Shown here: positions 23,000 to 30,185 of the stretch, piece after piece | Position numbering within the stretch: position 1 is the stretch's first letter | Layout: every line of letters starts with the position of its first letter | Program-made: the position numbers and the translations under genes | Notes under the pieces: generated by a model | What the model was told of the DNA's origin: nothing | Databases searched by the model: none | What the model saw: only the letters and a program-made list of their open reading frames with translations | From: Thermoplasmata archaeon | GTDB taxonomy: Archaea; Thermoplasmatota; Thermoplasmata; Lutacidiplasmatales; UBA184 | Assembly (NCBI GenBank): GCA_021826685.1 | Contig: JAKAYT010000015.1 | Location: forward strand, 1 to 32,274 | DNA length: 32,274 nucleotides | Reading direction: 5' to 3'

Positions 23000-24412
23000 A
23001 TGGCGCAAAGCACGGCGGAGTTCTCTCCGCTCGATTACACTCGGTACGATTTCAAGAACCCCGAGACCTACAAGCTGCGTACCGCCAAGGGACTCACCCG
23101 AGAGATCGTCGAGCAGATCTCGGACTGGAAGAAGGAGCCCGATTGGATGCGCGAGTACCGCCTGCGCGCGTTCGAGCACTTCCTCCAGCGCCCGATGCCC
23201 GATTGGGGCCCGAACCTGGACGAGATCGACTTCGATGCCTACACCTACTACGCGGCGCCGCTCGGCGAGGACGCGCCGAAGAAGAGCTGGGACGACCTAC
23301 CCGCCGACATCAAGAACACCTACGAGCGCCTCGGCATCCCGAAGGCCGAGCGAGAGTACTTCGGGGGCGTCGGAGCCCAGTACGACAGCGGTACGGTCTA
23401 CCACAAGATCCGGGAGGATCTGACCGCGAAGGGGATCCTCTTCACCGACACGGACACGGCCGTCCAGGAGCACCCGGAGATCGTCCGGAAGTACTTCGGA
23501 AAGGTCGTTCCGTACAACGACAACAAGTTTGCCGCGCTGAACAGCGCCGTCTGGTCGGGGGGGAGCTTCGTGTACATCCCCCCGGGGGTCGATTGCCAGA
23601 TCCCGCTCCAGGCCTATTTCCGTATCAACGCGAAGAACGTCGGTCAGTTTGAGCGGACCCTCATCATCGCGGACAAAGGGGCGAAGGTCCACTACGTCGA
23701 GGGCTGCACGGCCCCGATTTACTCGACGGACTCCCTGCATGCAGCGGTGGTCGAGGTCGTCGCGGAGCCCTACTCCAAGATCCGGTACACGACGGTTCAG
23801 AACTGGTCGAAGAACGTCTACAATCTCGTCACGAAGCGCGCGGTCGCCTGGGAGAACGCGCTGGTCGAGTGGGTCGATGGGAACATGGGGTCGAAGATCA
23901 CGATGAAGTACCCGTCGGTCTACCTCAAGGGCCGGGGTTCTCGGGCCGACATCCTGAGCGTGGCGTTCGCGAGCCAGGGCCAGATCATCGACAGCGGCGC
24001 GAAGGCGGTCCACTCGGCCCCGGATACCTCGAGCAAGATCATCTCCAAGTCGATCGCGATCCGCGGCGGCCAGACGAGCTACCGCGGCCTTCTGCACGTC
24101 GCGAAGGGGGCCACCGGCGTCAAGGCGGCGGTCCGCTGCGACGCGCTGCTGCCGGACGAGGTCAGCCGCTCCGACACGTATCCGTACAACGAGATCCACG
24201 AAGAGGACGCGACGATCACCCATGAGGCGGTCGTCGGGAAGATCGGCGAGGAGCAGATCTTCTACTTGATGAGCCGCGGTCTCTCCGAGTCGGACGCGAT
24301 TCACTTGATCCTAATGGGGTTCCTCGCGGAGTTCGCGAAGGAGCTCCCGGTAGATTACGCGCTCGAGCTCAACCGGTTGATCCAGCTCGAGATGACGGGC
24401 GCGGTCGGGTAG
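23000..24412 (+). CDS. sufB: Fe-S scaffold protein SufB
   Basis: The main scaffold subunit of SufBCD, 470 residues. Typical blocks are RLGIPKAEREYFGGVGAQYDS (about 110-130), GVDCQIPLQAYFRIN (196-210), HYVEGCTAP (231-239), SVYLKGRGSRADILSVAFA (306-324), then TSYRGLL and VRCDALL, where C380 corresponds to the cluster-building cysteine C405 of E. coli SufB. E409 in THEA corresponds to E434. The start is fixed by a GAGGT ribosome-binding site. It has its own promoter 86 bases after sufS and is convergent with sufD. Confidence 0.97.
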   Translation: MAQSTAEFSPLDYTRYDFKNPETYKLRTAKGLTREIVEQISDWKKEPDWMREYRLRAFEHFLQRPMPDWGPNLDEIDFDAYTYYAAPLGEDAPKKSWDDLPADIKNTYERLGIPKAEREYFGGVGAQYDSGTVYHKIREDLTAKGILFTDTDTAVQEHPEIVRKYFGKVVPYNDNKFAALNSAVWSGGSFVYIPPGVDCQIPLQAYFRINAKNVGQFERTLIIADKGAKVHYVEGCTAPIYSTDSLHAAVVEVVAEPYSKIRYTTVQNWSKNVYNLVTKRAVAWENALVEWVDGNMGSKITMKYPSVYLKGRGSRADILSVAFASQGQIIDSGAKAVHSAPDTSSKIISKSIAIRGGQTSYRGLLHVAKGATGVKAAVRCDALLPDEVSRSDTYPYNEIHEEDATITHEAVVGKIGEEQIFYLMSRGLSESDAIHLILMGFLAEFAKELPVDYALELNRLIQLEMTGAVG

Positions 24413-24440
24413 GCCGACCCGCCTTCCCCGCGCGTCGCCC

Positions 24441-25832
24441 CTACCGGAGCTTGGCGTCGAAACGCCAGTCGGGCGCCGCATCGGTTCCGGTCACGTCGAG
24501 CGCGGGCAACGCCCGGCTCCCGTCCGCGGTCCAGTATAGGTCGCGGCGCTCCCAGCGCGCCTGGAGCATCGGTTGTATGATGTCGCGCAAGCGGTCGACC
24601 GGCGCGCGCTCGAGCACGTAGGAAAGGAACCCCTCGGTGATCATCCGGATCGACTCCTCGCGCGAGATCCCGCGGGACTCGAGGTAGAAGATCTTCTCGG
24701 GGTCGACGGGGGCCACGCTCGTCGAATGCGTCGCCTTCACGTCGGGGCACAGGATCTCCAGGATCGGGATCGTGTCCGAGCGCGCGCCCCGGGCCAGGAG
24801 CATCGCGTGCTCGCTGATGAAGCTGATCGTCTTGCGCGCATCGCGCTCGATCCGTACGAGCCCGCGGCTCATCCCGCGGGCCTCATCGTTGAACACGCCC
24901 CGGGTGATCGACTCGCCGTGCGTATCGGTCCCCGTATGGGTAAGCCGGATCGCCGAATCGTAGGATTGATGTCCGTCTCCGTAGAAGGTCTGCAGATCAT
25001 GGACCACCGAGCCGTTACCGCTCAGGACGGTGTCGTTGCGGGCCTTCGTGACCCTCCCGCCGAGCCCGAGCCAGATCCATGCGATCCGGGCGCCGTTCCC
25101 GGTCGTCGCGTGGCGACGGTAGAAGCCGATGGCATCCCGATCCGGCGCGTGCGCGTCGAGTACGACGGTCTTCGATCCGGGCCCCGCGTCGAGATCCAAA
25201 CTCGAGGCGATGAACCGCTGCCCCTCCGGGCTCGCGGACGTGGAATAGACCTCCTGCGTGAGGAGGATCTCGGTCTCAGCACCCACTCGGACCCGGCGGT
25301 GGATCGAGGTCGCCTCATGGGCACGCCCGAGGATCGTGATGTCCTGGATGCGGACCGGGGAGGAGAGGCGATCGGGAATCTCGAGCTCGTACCCCCGGTT
25401 CAGCAGGGCCGCGCTGAGAGCCGTTAGTCGGTCGGTCGGCTTCTCGCTCCGAGAGAGGAACCGCTGGAGAGTTTCGCCGCGCTCGGACCAGATTTCGGAC
25501 AGGGACCGAAATCCGACGCCCTGGGCGACGAGCGCGTCCGGAACGTAGGAGCGGGTGCCATGAGAGTCGTGCAGGATCTGGATGAAGTTCCTCGACGGCG
25601 CGGGGGCTGGGACGGCGGGGCCCCGCGCGACGGGATCAATGCCCGCGAGGTCTACGCCCTGGAAGTAACCATACTGCCGGTAGAGGGGATCGGGCTCAAG
25701 TGGCAGCTCTCGGAACAACCGCGCGGCCTGCCCGCGCTCACCGCGGACTTCGGGAGGATCGGCGAGCGCCGTGCCCAGCGCCTCGAGCTGGGCCGCGTCG
25801 ATCCAAGAGGGAGGATGCTCGGGCGCGGCCAT
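24441..25832 (-). CDS. sufD: Fe-S assembly protein SufD
   Basis: A SufB paralogue and third subunit of SufBCD, 463 residues. The C-terminal beta-helix carries GNGSVVHDLQTFYGDGHQSYDS (272-293), GVFNDEARGMSRGLVRI and CPDVKATHST (362-371). The H369 there matches the conserved His of SufD (E. coli H360) that works with the SufB cysteine. EKIFYLESRGISREESIRMITEGFL (379-403) is the shared SufB/D end. The N-terminal 150 residues are poorly conserved, as usual. It lies on the opposite strand to sufB, with its own TATA box 26 bases before the ATG and a GTGACTAAAT element between box and start. Confidence 0.94.
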   Translation of the reverse strand: MAAPEHPPSWIDAAQLEALGTALADPPEVRGERGQAARLFRELPLEPDPLYRQYGYFQGVDLAGIDPVARGPAVPAPAPSRNFIQILHDSHGTRSYVPDALVAQGVGFRSLSEIWSERGETLQRFLSRSEKPTDRLTALSAALLNRGYELEIPDRLSSPVRIQDITILGRAHEATSIHRRVRVGAETEILLTQEVYSTSASPEGQRFIASSLDLDAGPGSKTVVLDAHAPDRDAIGFYRRHATTGNGARIAWIWLGLGGRVTKARNDTVLSGNGSVVHDLQTFYGDGHQSYDSAIRLTHTGTDTHGESITRGVFNDEARGMSRGLVRIERDARKTISFISEHAMLLARGARSDTIPILEILCPDVKATHSTSVAPVDPEKIFYLESRGISREESIRMITEGFLSYVLERAPVDRLRDIIQPMLQARWERRDLYWTADGSRALPALDVTGTDAAPDWRFDAKLR

Positions 25833-25835
25833 GGA

Positions 25836-25845
25836 ATTTAGTCAC
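25836..25845 (-). promoter_or_regulatory. GTGACTAAAT element before sufD
   Basis: Read on the minus strand, GTGACTAAAT ends three bases before the sufD ATG. It shares nine of ten bases with GTGAGTAAAT in the sufR-sufC palindrome, which also ends three bases before its gene's ATG. A common regulator is inferred. Confidence 0.4.
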
Positions 25846-25854
25846 CCGGACGTA

Positions 25855-25862
25855 TTTATAAA
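25855..25862 (-). promoter_or_regulatory. TATA box of sufD
   Basis: TTTATAAA is a palindromic, near-consensus archaeal TATA box centred about 26 bases before the sufD ATG, which indicates a leaderless transcript. Confidence 0.6.
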
Positions 25863-25899
25863 GCGTGCGCGACGGTACCCGGCAGCGATCCGGATACCC

Positions 25900-25922
25900 G
25901 GTGGTCCACCGCCGGCCGGCGG
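25900..25922. repeat. two adjacent short palindromes between sufD and sufU
   Basis: GGTGGTCCACC (25900-25910, five-base arms around T) is followed, with two bases shared, by the perfect 14-base palindrome CCGCCGGCCGGCGG (25909-25922). They lie in the divergent sufD-sufU gap. They may be an operator, a hairpin, or chance in GC-rich DNA. Confidence 0.35.
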
Positions 25923-25955
25923 AGGTACCTACGTCCCCGCGCGGCGGCGGGCGGC

Positions 25956-25962
25956 TTTTATA
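25956..25962 (+). promoter_or_regulatory. TATA box of sufU
   Basis: TTTTATA is centred about 38 bases before the ATG at 25997. It gives a leader of about 12 bases that contains GAGGT (25988-25992) four bases before the ATG. Confidence 0.55.
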
Positions 25963-25996
25963 CGGGTCGGCTACCTTCGATGGGGTTGAGGTGGCC

Positions 25997-26398
25997 ATGG
26001 CGTGGGACATGTACCAGGAGATCATCCTCCAGCACTATCGTAGCCCCCGGAACTTCGGACCTCTCGAGGGGGCCACCATGGAGGGTGAGGAGTTCAATCC
26101 CTCGTGCGGAGACCACATCACCATCCGCCTGAAGGTCGATCCGAAGGATCACACGGTGGCGGAGGTCCGTTTCCAGGGCGACGGGTGCGCGATCAGCATG
26201 GCCGGAGCCTCGATGTTGACCGAGCGGATCGTGGGCCGCACGATCGAAGAGGTCTCGCAGATCACCCGCGACGATGTTCTCAAGATGATAGGGATCCCTC
26301 TCTCCCCGGTCCGGATCAAGTGCGCGCTTACGGCGTTCTCTGCCTTGGGAAGAGCGCTGCATCCGGCGCCCACCCCGTCCCCGCCCCCGGCGGCGTGA
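25997..26398 (+). CDS. sufU: SufU/IscU-type Fe-S scaffold or sulfur-transfer protein
   Basis: A 133-residue IscU-fold protein. It opens with YQEIILQHYRSPRNFGPLEGA, typical of SufU. The three conserved cysteines are C37 (NPSCGD), C64 (GDGCAIS) and C109 (IKCALTA), with the Asp after C37 also present. The 45-residue distance between C64 and C109 matches IscU. Bacillus SufU has an extra insertion of about 20 residues there, which this protein lacks. The C-terminal tail is Pro-rich. A GAGGT sequence four bases before the ATG supports this start; the frame is open further upstream but contains the promoter. In SUF systems SufU takes sulfur from SufS, and that is the likely role. Confidence 0.92.
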   Translation: MAWDMYQEIILQHYRSPRNFGPLEGATMEGEEFNPSCGDHITIRLKVDPKDHTVAEVRFQGDGCAISMAGASMLTERIVGRTIEEVSQITRDDVLKMIGIPLSPVRIKCALTAFSALGRALHPAPTPSPPPAA

Positions 26399-26456
26399 AC
26401 GGAGACGGACCGGTGGCTCCGATCCTCGTGAGGGTTGGTCCCTCAACGGTGCTCCC

Positions 26457-26654
26457 ATGATCTCCGTCGACCGGGATACCTGTGTCCTCTGTGGCCTATG
26501 CGTCGGCGTTTGCCCGCCCAACGCGATGGAACTCTTCCCGGATCGACTCCAGGTCCTGGCCAACTGCACCGACTGTGGGTGGTGCGTTCCCTATTGCCCG
26601 GTAGGAGCGATCTCGGGGGGCCGACCGATTCGACGCCGACGGGGACCGTCATGA
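26457..26654 (+). CDS. two-cluster [4Fe-4S] ferredoxin
   Basis: A 65-residue ferredoxin with two complete cluster motifs: CVLCGLCVGVCPP (9-21) and CTDCGWCVPYCPV (37-49). It has a bacterial-type 2[4Fe-4S] fold and a short basic tail. Its stop overlaps the ATG of the radical SAM gene (ATGA), so the two are translated together. The ferredoxin is probably the electron donor that reduces the SAM-cleaving cluster of its neighbour; this is inferred from position. ATG 26457 is the natural start, with MISVDRDTCVLCG matching the family. Confidence 0.92.
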   Translation: MISVDRDTCVLCGLCVGVCPPNAMELFPDRLQVLANCTDCGWCVPYCPVGAISGGRPIRRRRGPS

Positions 26655-28075
26655 GCCCCCCCGGCAGATCGACCGCCCCGCGGGTCCTCCTCGTCGACCC
26701 GTACATGGCCCGGGAGGACCCGATGGAGCGCAAGTTCATCGAGCTCTACCCGTCCTTGGGACTCCTGACGCTCGGGGCCTACCTGCGAGAGCACGGTGTC
26801 GCGGTCGAGGCGGTCGACCTCACGTTCGCCCGCAGCACCAAACCCGTCGCCGACCGCATCGCCCGGTTCAAGCCCGACATCGTCGGGGTTCACACCAAGA
26901 CACTGACCCGGGAGCGTGCGATCAAGATCGCGGCCCTGGCGAGGATGGGGGGGGCGCTCGCCCTGGCCGGGGGCCCGGACGCCGCGAGCGCGACGTACGG
27001 CTACCTCGAGGCCGGTTTCGATGCCGTGGTCCCGGGCGAAGGGGAGGCCGCCCTCACCGACCTCGCTCACGCCGTGCATTCGGGCGCATGGCCGGAGAAG
27101 GTGGCGGGCGTCGCGTACCGGGAGCACGGGCGCGTAGTACGGGGCCCTCCTCGGTCCTTCCTGCGTGACTTGGACGAACTTCCTCTTCCGGCGTGGGACC
27201 TCGTCGACATGCAGGGGTACCTCGGCCGTTGGGAACGCACGACCGGCGAGCGTCGCGCAGCGGTCCTGACGTCCCGCGGGTGTCCGTTCGACTGCTCCTG
27301 GTGCTCGAAACCCACCTTTGGGCGCACCTTTCGCCAGCAATCCCCCGCGCGCGTGATCGAGGAACTCCGCGCCCTCCAGGAGCGTTACGGCGTGAACTAC
27401 GTTCGGTTTTGTGACGACGTTTTTGGGATCCAGCGCTCGTGGCTCGACGACCTCCTCGCTCGAATGAAGGAGGAAGATCTGGGAATGAAGTTCGAGTGCC
27501 TCGCGCGCGTCGACCTCCTCAAGCCCGATCTGCTCGCGCGCATGCGCGCGGTCGGCCTCGAACGGGTCTATGTCGGGGTCGAGTCGGGAAGCCAGAAGAT
27601 GCTCGACCTCATGAACCGAGGGACCAAGCTCGCCCAAGTCGAGCGCACGGCAGAAGCCCTCCGTCGAGAGGGGATCCGACAGTTCTGGTTCCTCATGCTG
27701 GGCTATCCGGGAGAGACCCTCGAGGACATCGACGCGACCCTCCGGCTCTTCCGTCGGTTCAGCCCCGAGGAATACTCGGTTTCGATCGCCGTGCCCGTAC
27801 CGGGCACTCGATTCTTCGAGCAAGTGAAGGGATCCGCCCGAACGCCAGGCCCCCGGGCCGGTTCCGAAGGAGGGCGTACGCTGCTCTTCGATGGGATGTA
27901 CCCCCAGCGCCTGTACCGCTGGGAGCAGCGGCGCTTCCGCCTGGAGGCGGCGCTCGGCCGCGCCCGCTCCAAGCTCGGCGATCGCGTGGTGGGCCGCATC
28001 GGGAAGATTGCCGACCGGTTCCACAAGAGCGTGGCGGCGCCGCTGCTCACCGGCGACGCCCCGAAAGGCTCGTGA
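26651..28075 (+). CDS. B12-binding-domain radical SAM protein
   Basis: A 474-residue class-B-type radical SAM protein. The N-terminal cobalamin-binding-like Rossmann domain (about 10-165) includes PSLGLLTLGAYLREHG and DIVGVHTKT, and ends with FDAVVPGEGE. It lacks a DxHxxG motif, as is common in this class, where cobalamin binds base-off without that His. The radical SAM core begins with SRGCPFDCSWCS (208-219), cysteines 211, 215 and 218, then FCDDVFG, VGVESGS (309-314) and GYPGETLEDI (351-360). The C-terminal 80 residues are basic. Related enzymes methylate or cyclise lipids, hopanoids, antibiotics or peptides; no substrate can be named. It overlaps the ferredoxin gene by four bases. No peptide substrate gene is seen beside it. 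Confidence 0.9.
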   Translation: MSPPGRSTAPRVLLVDPYMAREDPMERKFIELYPSLGLLTLGAYLREHGVAVEAVDLTFARSTKPVADRIARFKPDIVGVHTKTLTRERAIKIAALARMGGALALAGGPDAASATYGYLEAGFDAVVPGEGEAALTDLAHAVHSGAWPEKVAGVAYREHGRVVRGPPRSFLRDLDELPLPAWDLVDMQGYLGRWERTTGERRAAVLTSRGCPFDCSWCSKPTFGRTFRQQSPARVIEELRALQERYGVNYVRFCDDVFGIQRSWLDDLLARMKEEDLGMKFECLARVDLLKPDLLARMRAVGLERVYVGVESGSQKMLDLMNRGTKLAQVERTAEALRREGIRQFWFLMLGYPGETLEDIDATLRLFRRFSPEEYSVSIAVPVPGTRFFEQVKGSARTPGPRAGSEGGRTLLFDGMYPQRLYRWEQRRFRLEAALGRARSKLGDRVVGRIGKIADRFHKSVAAPLLTGDAPKGS

Positions 28076-28096
28076 CGAGCCCGCCGCCGCGCACCG

Positions 28097-28104
28097 CTAT
28101 ATAC
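28097..28104 (+). promoter_or_regulatory. TATA box of purB
   Basis: CTATATAC is centred about 25 bases before the purB GTG at 28125, indicating a leaderless transcript. Confidence 0.55.
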
Positions 28105-28124
28105 CGTGACCCCGGTCGCCCACC

Positions 28125-29495
28125 GTGAGCGAGGAGCCCGCGGGAGCACTGTTCTGCCCCCTCGAGTATCGCTATGGCCGCCCGCCGATGCGCCAGCTAT
28201 TTTCCCGGGAGGCACGACTACGAAGGGCGCTCCAGGTGGAGGCGGCACTTGCCATGACCCAGGGAGAGCTCGGGATCATCCCCGCCGAGTCGGCCCGCGC
28301 CATAGAGGAGGCTGCGCACTCCGGCAAGGTCACCCTCGCCCGGACCGAGGAGCTCGAGCGCGAGCTTCGCCACGACGTGATGGCGATCGCGCGGTCCCTT
28401 GCGGGGGCCGCCGGGCCGGCGGGGCGTTGGGTACATTACGGCGCGACGTCCAACGACATCACCGACACCGCTCTCGCCCTCGAGCTCGTCGACGCACTCG
28501 CGTTGTTGCGGGACGATCTGACGGCGCTCGTGCTCGCCTTCCTCGCGCAGGCAAAGGCGCATCGATCCACACCCGAGGCGGGCCGCACCCACGGTCAACT
28601 GGCCGTCCCCATCACCTTCGGTTACAAGATGGCCGTCGCTGCGGCAGAGTTTGCCCGCCATCGGCGCCGCCTGGACGAGCTGATGCCCCGCGTCGCCGTA
28701 GGGAAGATGTCCGGCGCGGTGGGGACGGGCGCCGGGTTTGGTACCGCGGCGGCCGAGGTCGAGGAGGGGGTCATGCGCCGCCTCGGCCTGAGCGCCGACG
28801 AAGCTCCCATCCAGATCGTGATGCGCGACCGAGTGGCCGAACTCGTGAACTGGATGGCGCTGGTCGCGAGCAGTGCCGAGAGGGTCAGCACGGAGTTCCG
28901 CAACCTTCAGCGGAGCGAGATCGGAGAGGTCGCGGAGCCTTTCGATGAGGTCCGGCAGGTCGGGAGTTCGACGATGGCCCAGAAGCGGAACCCGGTCGTC
29001 TCGGAGAACATCGCGAGCCTCGCGCGGGTCGTACGCGCGTTCGCCATCGTGCCGATGGAAAACATGGTCCAGTGGCACGAACGTGACCTCACGAACTCGG
29101 CGAACGAGCGGATCGTTCTCCCGCACGCGATCGTGATCACCGACGACCTCCTCGTCAAACTCGTGGGTGTGGTCTCGGCCCTCGAGGTCCGTCCGAAGCG
29201 CATGCAGGAGAACTTGAACCGCGGAGGGGGCCTTGAGATGACCGAGAGCCTGATGCTCGCGCTCACCGCTCGAGGCATGGCCCGCGCCGACGCCCACGAG
29301 CTATTGCGGACGATCACGCGAGACCCTCTCTCTCCGCCCCCGATCCAGGAGCGCGTCCGCGCGAACGCCGCGGTGCGCACGTATCTCGAGCCGGGCGAGA
29401 TCGACGAGATCGTCCGACCCTCCCGCTACAGCGAAGCGGCGGCCGCCAAGACCGACCGGATCGTCGCCCGCTTGGAACCTGAGTTCGGATCATGA
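28125..29495 (+). CDS. purB: adenylosuccinate lyase
   Basis: Acts twice in purine synthesis, releasing fumarate from SAICAR and from adenylosuccinate. The 456-residue length and motifs fit: YRYGRPPMRQLFS near the start, RHDVMAIA (about 85-92), the HYGATSNDITDTA block (105-117), GRTHGQLAVPITFG (about 158-171) with the catalytic His, and the signature loop VGSSTMAQKRNPVVSENI (283-300) with the mobile catalytic Ser. The start is GTG at 28125, 25 bases after a CTATATAC box. Its stop overlaps the ATG of the pcc1 gene (ATGA). Confidence 0.96.
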   Translation: MSEEPAGALFCPLEYRYGRPPMRQLFSREARLRRALQVEAALAMTQGELGIIPAESARAIEEAAHSGKVTLARTEELERELRHDVMAIARSLAGAAGPAGRWVHYGATSNDITDTALALELVDALALLRDDLTALVLAFLAQAKAHRSTPEAGRTHGQLAVPITFGYKMAVAAAEFARHRRRLDELMPRVAVGKMSGAVGTGAGFGTAAAEVEEGVMRRLGLSADEAPIQIVMRDRVAELVNWMALVASSAERVSTEFRNLQRSEIGEVAEPFDEVRQVGSSTMAQKRNPVVSENIASLARVVRAFAIVPMENMVQWHERDLTNSANERIVLPHAIVITDDLLVKLVGVVSALEVRPKRMQENLNRGGGLEMTESLMLALTARGMARADAHELLRTITRDPLSPPPIQERVRANAAVRTYLEPGEIDEIVRPSRYSEAAAAKTDRIVARLEPEFGS

Positions 29496-29749
29496 GCTCC
29501 GAGTGGCGGGGAACCATCGTCTGCCGGATGCCAGATGCGTCCACGGCGGGATGGCTCGCGCAAGCCCTCGGCCCCGAGGTCGCTCGAGAGGTGCCTCGGG
29601 CGCGCGCCCACGTCGAACTCCGTTCTCCCACCGAGGTCGTCGTCGAGATCGAAGCCTCCGACACGGGACCCGCGCGGGCCGCGCTGAACACCTACCTCGG
29701 TTGGATCCACCTTACCCTTGAGACGCTGGGACGCGCACGGCGAGCGTGA
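29492..29749 (+). CDS. pcc1: Pcc1/KEOPS-type small protein
   Basis: An 85-residue protein with the beta-alpha-beta-beta-alpha outline of Pcc1 (CTAG/Pcc1 family). After the first strand it has TAGWLAQALGPEVARE, then VELRSPTEVVVEIEASDTGPARAALNTYLGWIHL in two stretches, the ASD...RAALNTYLxWI end being the best family match. Pcc1 dimerises the KEOPS complex, which makes t6A37 in tRNAs that read ANN codons. The complex's other subunits (Kae1, Bud32, Cgi121) are not in this window. It overlaps purB by four bases, so the two are co-transcribed. Confidence 0.8.
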   Translation: MSSEWRGTIVCRMPDASTAGWLAQALGPEVAREVPRARAHVELRSPTEVVVEIEASDTGPARAALNTYLGWIHLTLETLGRARRA

Positions 29750-29763
29750 GCCGCCCCGAAGCC

Positions 29764-29770
29764 CTTATCT
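29764..29770 (+). promoter_or_regulatory. TATA-like box of prefoldin beta gene
   Basis: CTTATCT is centred 25 bases before the GTG at 29792. It has the same core and spacing as the rfcL element. Confidence 0.4.
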
Positions 29771-29791
29771 CACCGGTCTCGTCCGACGGGC

Positions 29792-30175
29792 GTGGCGATC
29801 CCGGCAAAGATCCAGAACGACCTCAAGCAGTTCCAGCGCCTTCAGCAGGACCTGTCCACGATCTCGCAGCAGCGCCTCCAGTTCGATCTTAAGCTACGCG
29901 AGATCAAACATACCCTCGAGGAGCTGAAGACGTTGCCCGAAACCACGGTTCTTTACCGGCCCGTGGGTGGGCTCCTCGTTCGTGCGAAGGACCGGAGCGA
30001 GGTCGAAAAGCTCCTCACCGAGGACGAAGAAACTCTCGCGGTCCGGCTCAAGGCCGTCGAGCGCCAGGAGAACGGGCTCAAGGAACGCTACACCTCGATG
30101 CAGCGTGAGATCACCGAAGCGCTGCAGGCGGCCGGGGTCGGCGCTCCGACCTCGGAAGGGGACCGTCCGGCCTGA
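29792..30175 (+). CDS. pfdB: prefoldin subunit beta
   Basis: A 127-residue coiled-coil chaperone subunit that, with prefoldin alpha, passes unfolded proteins to the thermosome. The two long helices (about 5-50 and 73-115) are joined by the short beta hairpin VLYRPVGGLLVRAKDRSEVEKLL (about 53-75), which matches the beta-type hairpin. IPAKIQNDLKQFQRLQQDL at the start is typical of archaeal PfdB. The GTG start has a CTTATCT box 25 bases upstream. The alpha subunit is not in the window. Confidence 0.94.
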   Translation: MAIPAKIQNDLKQFQRLQQDLSTISQQRLQFDLKLREIKHTLEELKTLPETTVLYRPVGGLLVRAKDRSEVEKLLTEDEETLAVRLKAVERQENGLKERYTSMQREITEALQAAGVGAPTSEGDRPA

Positions 30176-30185
30176 TCGATCGAGA

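Noticed and set aside
26591-28024. A 477-codon open frame on the minus strand across the radical SAM gene
   Set aside because: Antisense to a gene with clear CxxxCxxC and SAM-binding motifs; no domain of its own.
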